A DNA stretch of 64,000 bases from Bordetella parapertussis. GTDB taxonomy: Bacteria; Pseudomonadota; Gammaproteobacteria; Burkholderiales; Burkholderiaceae_B. The notes under the pieces were generated by a model. The model searched no databases and was not told where the DNA came from. It was given only the letters and a program-made list of their open reading frames with translations. A program made the translations under genes and the position numbers. This document shows positions 25,473 through 33,784 of the stretch, one piece after another. The stretch's first letter is position 1. Each line of letters begins with the position of its first letter. The stretch is from the NCBI GenBank assembly GCA_945865935.1, contig CAMBFI010000010.1, positions 32,271-96,270 on the forward strand. Reading direction: 5' to 3'.

Positions 25473-26372
25473 TTACTTGACGGTGCTTCCAGGAACAACC
25501 CCGTCTGGCAGGCTATTAATGTGGTCATAGATCTCACCGGGTTTTGCAAGCCAAATCTGGTCGCGATGCGACAGAATGTGTTGCATCACTCGGCGTAATT
25601 GACGCAGACGATAGGGCTGCCCAAGAATAAAGCTATGCAACACAATGCTCATCACGAGCGGCCGTTTGGCTGATTCTTCGAGCATTTCATCAAACTGGTC
25701 GATCAGATTTTCGCAAAACAATTGAGCGGGGGTGCGCCGCGAGACGCACTCAATCGAGTCATTGAGGTCATGAGAATAGGGGATCGAGAGAATACGCCCA
25801 TGTTTGGTACGAAACCAAACCGGTTGGTCGTCTAACGGCCAGTCCATCATGTATGTAAACCCCTGCTCTTTGAGTAGGTCAGGAGAGTCGTATGTTTGGG
25901 AAATATAGGGTGCTAACCATCCCTTGGGGGCAACACCTTCGTGTTTAAAAATGGTTTGCGCTGCTTCGCGAATACAGGCGCGTTCTTGTTCAAGCGACAT
26001 GTCCACTTGCCGCTCTGAATTCGTGCGCCCGTGCCCGACGATCTCGTCGCCTCGCTTACTAAATGCGGCAATCATTTCTGGGCAGTACTCGTAGAGCTCT
26101 GTGTTGACCAAGAGCGCATAGGGAAAATCAAGATCTTGGGCCAGCTCAAGTAGACGCCAGGCACCCACTCGGTTGCCGTAGTCTCGCCACGCAAAACTAC
26201 GGGAATTGGGTTGGGGGTGAGGAACGGCATAATCGTTGCCCATCCCTTCGCCGAAAGCAAAGTGTTCGACGTTTAGGCTAAAGTGGATCGCTAGGCGTTT
26301 GCCGTCCGGCCAACTGTAGTCGGGTCGATTCGAAATCGCCGAATAGTCATACCGATCGTGAGATTTCAACAT
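25473..26372 (-). CDS. Polysaccharide deacetylase/PuuE-like amidohydrolase
   Basis: 299 residues from ATG 26372, ten bases after AGGAG; ATG 26381 is only one base from it. A NodB-homology carbohydrate esterase 4 fold of the PuuE (cofactor-independent allantoinase) branch: AIHFSLNVEHFAFGEGM, SFAWRDYGNRVGAWRLLEL, a metal/catalytic stretch EIVGHGRTNSE, WLAPYISQT and the late SIVLHSFILGQPYRL with a conserved His. No signal peptide, so it acts in the cytoplasm on a small cyclic or linear amide rather than on a polysaccharide. Paired with a Bug receptor and divergent from the NMT1-like gene by 74 bases. Confidence 0.85.
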   Translation of the reverse strand: MLKSHDRYDYSAISNRPDYSWPDGKRLAIHFSLNVEHFAFGEGMGNDYAVPHPQPNSRSFAWRDYGNRVGAWRLLELAQDLDFPYALLVNTELYEYCPEMIAAFSKRGDEIVGHGRTNSERQVDMSLEQERACIREAAQTIFKHEGVAPKGWLAPYISQTYDSPDLLKEQGFTYMMDWPLDDQPVWFRTKHGRILSIPYSHDLNDSIECVSRRTPAQLFCENLIDQFDEMLEESAKRPLVMSIVLHSFILGQPYRLRQLRRVMQHILSHRDQIWLAKPGEIYDHINSLPDGVVPGSTVK

Positions 26373-26446
26373 TGCGGCCATGCTCCTAAACAAGCGAAAG
26401 AGTGATGTAATTGAACAGATGGTAGCCCCACCCTCGCGGAAAATCT

Positions 26447-27349
26447 ATGAAAATTAAATTAGCTGAAAACTTTAGGGCTGTTTTTTATGCTCCTTTTTAT
26501 GCCACAAAGGCTTTAGGGCTGTTTAAACGGGAAGGTATAGAGATCGAACTGATCGACTCCGCATCGCCGGGCAGCGGAATTGCCGACATGTTGGCTGGAA
26601 ACATTGATGTTGTCTGGGGTGGGCCGCTACGTGTGATCAAACAACGAGATCAGGAAGCCGATTCCGAAAATGCGCTGATTGCATTTTGCGAAGTGGTCGG
26701 CAAAGACCCGTTCTTTTTGGTTGGACGCACCCAAGACAAGAAGTTTCAGCTACCGGAGCTAGTCGGAAAGAGGATTGGTGTTGTGACCGAAGTGCCGACG
26801 CCCTGGCTTTGCCTGCAGCAAGATCTTCGGGATGTTGGCGTAGAGATTGACTCGCTTAAGGTAAATGCCGAACGCAGCATGGCCGAAAACTTAGAAGGGC
26901 TGAAAACCGGCACGATTGATTATGCGCAGTATTTTGAACCCTATGTTTCGCAGACGCTGTCGAGCGGTGTAGGTCAGGTGTTGCATGCCGCGAATAGTCG
27001 TGGCCCGACTGCCTACACTACATTTATCTCCACCCGAAAAATCATTACTCAAAAGAAAGACTTGTTCGAGGCCATGATTCGTGCCGTTGAACAAATGGGT
27101 CCTTGGATTGACGCTCACACAGGCAAGGAACTTGCCGAGCTCGTCGCGCCGTTTTACCCACATGTGGCGACAGACATACTCATTCAGTCTATGGATCGAT
27201 ACAAGGCTGCGGGCTTGTGGTTTTGTAAACGAACGATCTCTAGAGTTGGGTTTGAACGCTTGAAGCTGAGTATGCGTCAAGGGGGCTTTATCAGCAGCGA
27301 CCCGGCCTATGAAAACTGTATCGCAGAGTTTTCTCAGGAAGTATCCTAG
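26447..27349 (+). CDS. NMT1/THI5-like (SsuA-type) protein without signal peptide
   Basis: 300 residues. The fold of ABC substrate-binding proteins of the NMT1/THI5 class is clear: FYAPFYATKALGLFKREGIEIEL, GIADMLAGNIDVVWGGPLR, GKRIGVVTEVPTPW, LKTGTIDYAQYFEPYVSQ. However it starts directly at the first beta strand (MKIKLAENFRAVFYA); no signal peptide or lipobox exists in frame upstream. It should be cytoplasmic. No permease or ATPase gene is adjacent. Yeast Thi5 shows that this fold can be an enzyme; the CCCFC motif of Thi5 is not present. An enzyme or ligand sensor working with the neighbouring deacetylase and aldolase is the best guess. Confidence 0.8.
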   Translation: MKIKLAENFRAVFYAPFYATKALGLFKREGIEIELIDSASPGSGIADMLAGNIDVVWGGPLRVIKQRDQEADSENALIAFCEVVGKDPFFLVGRTQDKKFQLPELVGKRIGVVTEVPTPWLCLQQDLRDVGVEIDSLKVNAERSMAENLEGLKTGTIDYAQYFEPYVSQTLSSGVGQVLHAANSRGPTAYTTFISTRKIITQKKDLFEAMIRAVEQMGPWIDAHTGKELAELVAPFYPHVATDILIQSMDRYKAAGLWFCKRTISRVGFERLKLSMRQGGFISSDPAYENCIAEFSQEVS

Positions 27350-27405
27350 AATTCATACATTAAGCGCATCTCTGTGTGCGTATTCACATAAAGCGGAATT
27401 TAATT

Positions 27406-28521
27406 ATGTCCCCCTGGAAAGCTGCCCACGTTGGCGACTCTTTTGATGAAATCGATACCCCTGCGCTCGTACTGGACCTGGATGCCTTCGAGCGCAATAT
27501 GCAGCGCTTGCAGGATGCGCTTGCGGGCACAGGCGTGCGTTTGCGCCCCCATGCAAAAAGTCATAAGTGCCCTGACATCGCGCTACGTCAGATCAAGCAT
27601 GGCGCTGCGGGTATCTGCTGTCAGAAAGTGAGCGAAGCTGCAGCGTTTGTCGCGGCTGGCGTGCAAGATGTGTTGATTACCAATCAAGTGGTCGGCGCTA
27701 AAAAAGTCTCTCATGCGCTTGATCTGGCCGAGCGCGCGCGAATCGGTGTATTGGTTGATCACGCCGATCAAGTGCTCGCCTTTGCTCAAGCGAGTGCCAA
27801 CCGCAAAGTAAAAATCGATGTGTATATTGAAGTCGACGTCGGCATGGGGCGTTGTGGCACGGTGTCGATCGATCAGACCGTCGCGCTCGCGCGTCAAATT
27901 GACCAGGCTCCTTATTTAAATTTTATGGGACTGCAGTGCTATCACGGAGGTGCGCAGCACTATCGTTTGCCGCAAGAGCGTCAAAATGCAATTGCGGCAA
28001 CGTGCGAGACCGCGACAGCGACTAAAGAGGCGATCGAAAAGCTTGGCATCAAGGTTGAGCGGATCACGGGCGCGGGAACAGGTTCAGTCATGCTTGAGCG
28101 AAATTCGAAGGTGTTCAACGAGGTGCAGGCGGGTTCCTATATTTTTATGGACCGCGACTATGCAGCGAATCAGCGCGATGGACAGGACTTGCCTTTCGAG
28201 CACGCCCTGTTTATCAAGACCGCTGTGCTGAGCCACCCGACGAAAGACCGCGCAATCGTCGATGCGGGGCTAAAGGCGTCTAGCGTCGATTCGGGAATGC
28301 CTGCTGTTTGGCAGCGTAAGGATGCAACGTACTTGAAGGCTTCCGATGAGCATGGTGCGCTAGAGCTTACTGCTGGATCGACGCTTAAGCTCGGAGATGC
28401 GGTGATGTTGATTCCCGGCCATTGCGATCCGACCGTCAATTTGTATGATGAACTGATTTGTATTCGCGGTGATAAGGTAGAGGACGTTTGGCCAATTTCG
28501 GCACGCGGTGCTTTGCTATAA
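27406..28521 (+). CDS. D-threonine aldolase / D-serine dehydratase-like PLP enzyme (fold type III)
   Basis: 371 residues from ATG 27406; a GTG at 27376 adds only a non-conserved leader. An alanine-racemase-type barrel with the PLP lysine Lys51 in RPHAKSHK, and EVDVGMGRCG in mid-protein. The C-terminal metal site reads GHCDPTVN: His339 and Asp341 correspond to the His/Asp pair of D-threonine aldolase, whereas D-serine dehydratase has His/Cys. Predicted to cleave D-3-hydroxy-amino acids to glycine and an aldehyde, or eliminate water from them. Follows the NMT1-like gene by 56 bases and precedes a Bug receptor by 20. Confidence 0.88.
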   Translation: MSPWKAAHVGDSFDEIDTPALVLDLDAFERNMQRLQDALAGTGVRLRPHAKSHKCPDIALRQIKHGAAGICCQKVSEAAAFVAAGVQDVLITNQVVGAKKVSHALDLAERARIGVLVDHADQVLAFAQASANRKVKIDVYIEVDVGMGRCGTVSIDQTVALARQIDQAPYLNFMGLQCYHGGAQHYRLPQERQNAIAATCETATATKEAIEKLGIKVERITGAGTGSVMLERNSKVFNEVQAGSYIFMDRDYAANQRDGQDLPFEHALFIKTAVLSHPTKDRAIVDAGLKASSVDSGMPAVWQRKDATYLKASDEHGALELTAGSTLKLGDAVMLIPGHCDPTVNLYDELICIRGDKVEDVWPISARGALL

Positions 28522-28541
28522 AACATAAAAGGGAGAGAACG

Positions 28542-29531
28542 ATGATTAATAAGAAATCTTTGCAGGTGATGTTTGGTGCCGTGATAGCTTCGGGCTTGGT
28601 GTTTGCGAGTGCGGTTACTCAAGCGCAAACCGCCTCAAACTACCCGCAGGAGCCCGTCAAGTTTGTTGTGCCTTACCCGGCAGGGGGCGTCAGTGATGTC
28701 TCGAGTCGTACCATTGCCGCAGCATTAGGTAAAAAACTTGGCGCAAATATGGTGATCGAGAATAAAGCGGGTGCGGCCTCGACCGTAGCCAGCACCTACG
28801 TCGCCAGTCAAAAGCCAAACGGTTATACGCTCTATGCTGCCCCCGTCTCGATTGTGATCAATCCAGCGCTTCAAGGTACCGTGAGCTATAAGCCTTACGA
28901 GAGTTTCACGCCGCTTTCCATGATGATGAGTTCGGCATTTGTGCTGCAAGTCAACAAGAGTCTGCCGGTCAATAATGTGAAAGAGCTTATCGAGCTGATT
29001 AAAAAGAATCCGGACAAATATGCGATTGGAACTTCTGGGGTGGGTTCGATCAACCACCTTGCTGCAGAGTACTTTATTCGTGAGTTTGGTCTAAAGATGG
29101 TTGTTGCACATTACAAAGGTGGCATGCCCGCCGCACAGGACTTGCTTGGTGGGCAAGTGCAAATGATGTTTTCGGCGGCAAATGAAGCCATCCCGTTTGT
29201 CACAAGCGATAAGACAAAGGGCCTGGCTGTGACGTCTTTAGAACGGATTGCTACGCTGCCAAACTTACCAACGATGAATGAGGCCACTGGAATAAAGAAT
29301 TTTGAGGCAACCTTCTGGCTTGCGCTTGTTGCGCCCGCGGGCATGGATAAGTCGCTGCAAACACGTATTTCTACAGCGATGAGTGAGCTTGGGAAAGACG
29401 ATGACTTGCGCCAACGTTTAAATCAATTGGGGATTAATCTGGTCACCTCGACACCAGAGATCGTGACAGCCAATCTTAAACGTGATGAAGAAAAATGGAC
29501 AACGCTGATTCGTTCGATCAAAATTAACTAA
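28542..29531 (+). CDS. Bug/TctC family periplasmic receptor
   Basis: 329 residues from ATG 28542 (GGGAGAG at 28531-28537); earlier in-frame starts overlap the aldolase gene. Signal peptide ends TQAQT before SNYPQEPVKFVVPYPAGG. Motifs: VSDVSSRTIAAALGKKLG, ENKAGAASTVAST, PNGYTLYA, IGTSGVGSINHLAAEYF, HYKGGMPAAQDLLGG, LVAPAGMDKS. Last gene of the NMT1-like/aldolase operon, so it may import the beta-hydroxy-amino acid or a precursor. Confidence 0.93.
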   Translation: MINKKSLQVMFGAVIASGLVFASAVTQAQTASNYPQEPVKFVVPYPAGGVSDVSSRTIAAALGKKLGANMVIENKAGAASTVASTYVASQKPNGYTLYAAPVSIVINPALQGTVSYKPYESFTPLSMMMSSAFVLQVNKSLPVNNVKELIELIKKNPDKYAIGTSGVGSINHLAAEYFIREFGLKMVVAHYKGGMPAAQDLLGGQVQMMFSAANEAIPFVTSDKTKGLAVTSLERIATLPNLPTMNEATGIKNFEATFWLALVAPAGMDKSLQTRISTAMSELGKDDDLRQRLNQLGINLVTSTPEIVTANLKRDEEKWTTLIRSIKIN

Positions 29532-29543
29532 AGATCGCGCATC

Positions 29544-29573
29544 TGATGTGTCGCGCGCTCGTGCGACACATCA
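29544..29573. other. 11-bp perfect hairpin after the Bug receptor gene
   Basis: Arms TGATGTGTCGC and GCGACACATCA with an eight-base loop, 13 bases after the receptor stop. No T tract follows, so it is not a standard intrinsic terminator; it may stabilise the 3' end of the transcript or be an operator. The full terminator lies 100 bases further on. Confidence 0.5.
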
Positions 29574-29668
29574 CTGAGCTTGCTTAGACGGATGTGAAGA
29601 CTTGTGATGGTTGTGTGTGAGGCTTCAATTTCTGATAGCTGTGCTCATGCGCGCTTCCTGTTGCTGTC

Positions 29669-29700
29669 AAAAAAAAGGCGTGTCAAGAAGACACGCCTTT
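29669..29700. terminator. Rho-independent bidirectional terminator
   Basis: Stem AAGGCGTGTC/GACACGCCTT (29675-29684 and 29690-29699) with a five-base loop, an A run at 29669-29676 and T residues after. It lies between the convergent Bug receptor genes ending at 29531 (plus) and 29714 (minus) and mainly suits termination of the minus-strand operon. Confidence 0.88.
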
Positions 29701-29713
29701 ATTCAGGTCACGA

Positions 29714-30706
29714 TTATTGCGGTTTGATATTTGCCGCTTTGACTACGGCTGCGTAGCTTGCCAAATCATTTTTGATTTGATCGCCGTAGGCTTTCGGCGT
29801 TCCGGGTGTGGCTGTTATGCCTAACACCTCAAGGCGTTTCTTGACGGGCGGATCATTCAGCACTTCATTCAACGTACTGTTCAGCTTCGTGATGACGGCC
29901 GCTGGAGTTTTGGCGGGAGCCACAATACCCACCCATGAGGCTAACAAGAAATTAGGCAAGCCGGCTTCGATGAATGTTTGCGTATCGGGTAAAGAAGGTG
30001 AGCGCGCAGCACTTGGCACACCAAGTGCTTTGATCCGACCTGCCTTAATATGCGGGAGTGCCCCGGCAACTGCCGTGAAGACCAGAGGGATGTTACCTCC
30101 TTGAAGATCAATCATTGCTTGGCCGCCTCCCTTGTAGGGAACGTGTACGAGCTTAGAGCCACTTTTCATATTGAGCGTTTCGCCAGCGATATGTGGTGTG
30201 CTACCTAAACCGGATGTGCCGTAGTTCAGTCCGTTGGGGTTCGACTTAGAAAGCGCAATAAGCTCCTTAATGTTATTGGCCTTCACGGAGGGATGTGCAA
30301 CGATGACCAGATCTGCATCGCCGATCTTCCCAACAGGAGCAAAGTCCTTTACGGCATTAAAAGGTACCGAGGCAAACACATGGGGATTAATCACCATTGT
30401 GCCGTCAAAGCCGAGCAACAAGGTGTAGCCATCTGGGTCTGCTTGAGCGACCAGACTTGTGCCAATATTGCCTGAGGCGCCTGGTTTGTTTTCGACAATG
30501 ACCTGTTGACCAAGCCGCTTTGACATTTGGTCAGCAATGAGCCGTCCGCTTGTATCGGTGACACCGCCGGGCGTAAACGGGACAATGAGGCGAATGGCCT
30601 TGGTCGGATATGTACCTTGTGCATAGGCAGCACCGCTTAGGGTGCCAATTGTCGCTGCGAAGGCAGTGAATACTACGGCAAGAGCTTTTCTTCTTTGTGT
30701 TTGCAT
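29714..30706 (-). CDS. Bug/TctC family periplasmic receptor in a TAXI-TRAP operon
   Basis: 330 residues; ATG 30706 with GAGGA six bases before. Signal peptide ends GAAYAQ before GTYPTKAIRLIVPFTPGG. Motifs: VTDTSGRLIADQMSKRLGQ, ENKPGASGNIGTSL, DPDGYTLLLGFDG, YGTSGLGSTPHIAGE, VPYKGGGQAMIDLQGG, SWVGIVAPAKTPA. It starts 27 bases after the fused TRAP permease stop, on the same strand, so it is cotranscribed with TAXI-TRAP genes although Bug receptors normally feed TctAB. Confidence 0.93.
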   Translation of the reverse strand: MQTQRRKALAVVFTAFAATIGTLSGAAYAQGTYPTKAIRLIVPFTPGGVTDTSGRLIADQMSKRLGQQVIVENKPGASGNIGTSLVAQADPDGYTLLLGFDGTMVINPHVFASVPFNAVKDFAPVGKIGDADLVIVAHPSVKANNIKELIALSKSNPNGLNYGTSGLGSTPHIAGETLNMKSGSKLVHVPYKGGGQAMIDLQGGNIPLVFTAVAGALPHIKAGRIKALGVPSAARSPSLPDTQTFIEAGLPNFLLASWVGIVAPAKTPAAVITKLNSTLNEVLNDPPVKKRLEVLGITATPGTPKAYGDQIKNDLASYAAVVKAANIKPQ

Positions 30707-30733
30707 GATTTTCCTCAGTTTTAGTGTTAACTA

Positions 30734-32620
30734 TTACACCGTAGCCCGCTTGGTGTTATTCCATTGCAAAAGCGCCACGGTAGCCATTATTCCAAAGCCA
30801 ATGACATCTGTGATCAGTCCTGGTTTAATAAGGCAAGCGGCCGCGATAAGCAACAGCACGCGATGGGTAAGCGTTGCATACCCCACCAGCCAGCCAAAAA
30901 ATCCTCCTGCTAGGGCGATGACGCCAATCAGGGCTGTGATCACTGACCACAAGACCGTAATATAAGACGTGTCGTCTTTAAAGATAAGAAGTAATGTGGG
31001 CTCGTAAACAAACATGAACGGGACAATATAGGCTGGCGCTGCGGCTCGCATGGCTGCGAAACCCGTCTCCCACATGTTGGCTTTTGCAAGCGCAGCAGCC
31101 GCAAATACAGCTAACGCCACCGGTGGCGTAATGGCCGATAAAATTGCAAAATAGAGGGCAAACATGTGGGCAGAAGGCGCATCCACTCCCAGCTTAATAA
31201 TAGCAGGAACGAGCAGTGACACCATGACGATGTATGCAGGGGTGGTGGGCATCCCCATGCCGAGCACGATGCCAGCAAGAGCTGTCAGCAGTAGGGCAAG
31301 AAATAAGGAGTTATTGGCAAGTTCAATCACGACTTGCGTGAAAACAATACCTAAACCAGTTATCGTGACACAGCCAATCACAAGGCCGGCGCATGCGCAC
31401 GCCATCGCGACTGAGAGTGCGCTGCGAGCACCATCCTCTAGGGCCTGAATCACCGTCATCCAAGTGATTCCCGTTCGCGTTAGCTTTCGCATTAGCGCGA
31501 CGGGCAAACAAGAAATTGCTGCAATCAATGCACAAAGAGGTGCAGAAAATCCCAAAAACAAACCGAAAAGAATAATAAAAATTGGAATGAACAAATGACC
31601 TCGTTGGAGCATCACCTGCTTGAATCTTGGTAACTCGCTCAGAGGCACTCCGGCAAGTTTGTAGCGTTTCGCTTCAAAATGTACCGCGAAGAAAACAGAG
31701 GCGTAATAGAGGAGCGCTGGAATGACTGCCCATAACGCTACTTGAGCGTAGGGCACCGCTAAAAATTCCGCCATCACGAAGGCTGCAGCGCCCATAACGG
31801 GCGGCATCAATTGACCGCCTGTCGAGGCGACCGCCTCAACGGCAGCGGCAAACGAGGGACGAAAGCCGGTTCGTTTCATCAGCGGAATAGTAATGGGTCC
31901 ATCGACCATCACGTTTGCTACCGCACTACCAGAGACAGTGCCGAACAGCGAGGAGCTCACCACAGCAACCTTGCCGGGCCCACCAGCATATTTGCCGGTG
32001 ATCGACATCGCGAAGTCCATGAATAATTGGCCTGTTCCACTCTTTTCCATAAAGGCGCCGAAGATCACGAACAGCATGACATAGGACGCGGAAACACCAA
32101 GCGTCGAGCCAAAGATCCCCTCGGTTGAAAAATACAGTTGCTCCATGAGGACGGGCAATTTGATTTGTGTGAAGAATGCTGTGTAAACGATGAAAATCAT
32201 GGCTGTCAAGGGTAGTGCCCAGCCGATTACACGTCGAGTACCCTCGAGAACAATGACTACCATTACGAAGGAATAGAACAGGTCGGTCTTGCTTAAGTCG
32301 TCGATGTAAATGATGCGGCGCGTGAAGTTTTCATAGTCAATAAAGATATGCGCAATCGCCGCGATTCCCATGGCTAGGAGCAACATATCGTAGGAGCGCG
32401 CCGCAACGCCACCCTTCGAACTTGAGGGGTAGAGTAGGAACACAAGCCCCAAGGCAAACATCAAGTGCGTTCCACGAAAGATAACCGCCTCGGGAGGGCC
32501 GAAGCCCGCCACGTACATGTGATACAGCGACATGGCAACAGCGAGAACCGTAATAAGGGTCTTCAGTGCCTTGGACGCTGGATCAATAGCGATACTTTCG
32601 TCGGATATAACTTGTTGCAT
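30734..32620 (-). CDS. TRAP transporter fused permease (DctQM type, TAXI partner)
   Basis: 628 residues with about sixteen to eighteen hydrophobic helices: an N-terminal DctQ-like part to about residue 170 joined to a DctM-like part. Landmarks: MEKSGTGQLFMDFAMSITGK near residue 190, SGSAVANVMVDGPITIPLMK, TGGQLMPPVMGAAAFVMAEF, and GMGMPTTPAYIVMVSLLVPA in the second half. These are diagnostic of the 4TM/12TM fused permeases that pair with TAXI receptors. The TAXI gene lies 38 bases upstream on the same strand. Substrates of characterised TAXI systems include glutamate and 2-oxoglutarate; none is proved here. Confidence 0.95.
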   Translation of the reverse strand: MQQVISDESIAIDPASKALKTLITVLAVAMSLYHMYVAGFGPPEAVIFRGTHLMFALGLVFLLYPSSSKGGVAARSYDMLLLAMGIAAIAHIFIDYENFTRRIIYIDDLSKTDLFYSFVMVVIVLEGTRRVIGWALPLTAMIFIVYTAFFTQIKLPVLMEQLYFSTEGIFGSTLGVSASYVMLFVIFGAFMEKSGTGQLFMDFAMSITGKYAGGPGKVAVVSSSLFGTVSGSAVANVMVDGPITIPLMKRTGFRPSFAAAVEAVASTGGQLMPPVMGAAAFVMAEFLAVPYAQVALWAVIPALLYYASVFFAVHFEAKRYKLAGVPLSELPRFKQVMLQRGHLFIPIFIILFGLFLGFSAPLCALIAAISCLPVALMRKLTRTGITWMTVIQALEDGARSALSVAMACACAGLVIGCVTITGLGIVFTQVVIELANNSLFLALLLTALAGIVLGMGMPTTPAYIVMVSLLVPAIIKLGVDAPSAHMFALYFAILSAITPPVALAVFAAAALAKANMWETGFAAMRAAAPAYIVPFMFVYEPTLLLIFKDDTSYITVLWSVITALIGVIALAGGFFGWLVGYATLTHRVLLLIAAACLIKPGLITDVIGFGIMATVALLQWNNTKRATV

Positions 32621-32658
32621 GCGCGAGTGTTCCTTCGTTGCAGTGTTTATGCTAATAC

Positions 32659-33612
32659 TTAAAGCGCGCCAACTTCTTTGTAGTATTTGGCAGCGCCTGG
32701 GTGGAGCGGTACGCCAATGTCACTTGCCATCACTTTTGGTGTCAGGCCTTCCATGGCCTTGCTGACGGCGACCAGCGATGGAACGTTTGTAGCCATCGTT
32801 TTCACCATTTCGTAGACCGTCTTTTCTGGCATATCACAGGCGACAATCAGGTGCGTCAAATAACCGATAGCCGGTACGTCCTGTGTTTGCTTTGGATATG
32901 TTCCTGCCTTAATGATTAACCGGTTGTAGCCAGGGTTAAGCTTTTTCATGTAAGCCATGGTTTTATCGTCGACTGGAACCATGTTTACATCACGTCCGCT
33001 AGCCAAATCCATCACGGCTGACGCGGGTGCGGTGGTGCCCAGCGTAAACACCTGAACATGTCCGTCTTTCATCAACGACACGGCGTCTGTATAGCTCGCC
33101 TGAAAATTGACCTTGGAAAGGGATTTGTAAGTCATGTCATTGGCTTGGAGAATCAAGTCAGTGAGGAGCTCGCCTGTATTGCCTCGAGATTGTGTCACCA
33201 GCGATTTACCCTTCAGATCTGCGAAAGAATTAACTTTTGCAGATTGCAGTGCAACAACTTGAAAGAACTGTGGGTACAAGTTCGCCATTTGGCAAACTTT
33301 GGTCACTTTCTTCGGAAAGGGAGCACGCCCAGCTAAGCCGTCCACGGTGCTGCTCGAGTTACCGAACCCGAGTTGCACCTTACCCTCATCAACGCCACGG
33401 ACGTTCGCAATGCCGGCGCCTGGTGTTGAGGTGACCTGCAAGCCAGGAATAGCCTTTTCCCACATTCCTTTTAGAGCGCCACCTAGCGGGACCCACACAC
33501 CCCCCTGTGGGCCTGTCATCAGCGTGACTTGTTGTGCCATCGTTGGCGCGCTGGCTAGCAGTGCAGCCGAAAGTGCTAGAGCGGTGAGGCTAAGCTTCTT
33601 GAGTTGTTTCAT
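32659..33612 (-). CDS. TAXI family TRAP solute receptor
   Basis: 317 residues; ATG 33612 preceded by TAGGAGAG. Signal peptide ends APTMAQ before QVTLMTGPQGGVWVPLG, the TAXI ligand loop. Other family positions: GAGIANVRGVDEGKVQLGFG, GNTGELLTDLIL and the C-terminal TPKVMASDIGVPLHPGAAKYY. First gene of a three-gene operon with the fused permease and a Bug receptor. It binds substrate in the periplasm and hands it to the permease. Confidence 0.95.
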   Translation of the reverse strand: MKQLKKLSLTALALSAALLASAPTMAQQVTLMTGPQGGVWVPLGGALKGMWEKAIPGLQVTSTPGAGIANVRGVDEGKVQLGFGNSSSTVDGLAGRAPFPKKVTKVCQMANLYPQFFQVVALQSAKVNSFADLKGKSLVTQSRGNTGELLTDLILQANDMTYKSLSKVNFQASYTDAVSLMKDGHVQVFTLGTTAPASAVMDLASGRDVNMVPVDDKTMAYMKKLNPGYNRLIIKAGTYPKQTQDVPAIGYLTHLIVACDMPEKTVYEMVKTMATNVPSLVAVSKAMEGLTPKVMASDIGVPLHPGAAKYYKEVGAL

Positions 33613-33784
33613 GCGACTCTCCTAAAGAGATACGGGTGTTGGATAAGGTAAGTTATACGGACTAGCCCTGCGGTCGAACGGGCGTACAGTAAACGCTCGA
33701 TTCTACACAGCGTAGTCAAATAAACAGCCGTTTGGGAGGTGAACCTAGGGTTTGTCTCTAGAGCGTGAACGCGTGGCGTAGCGC

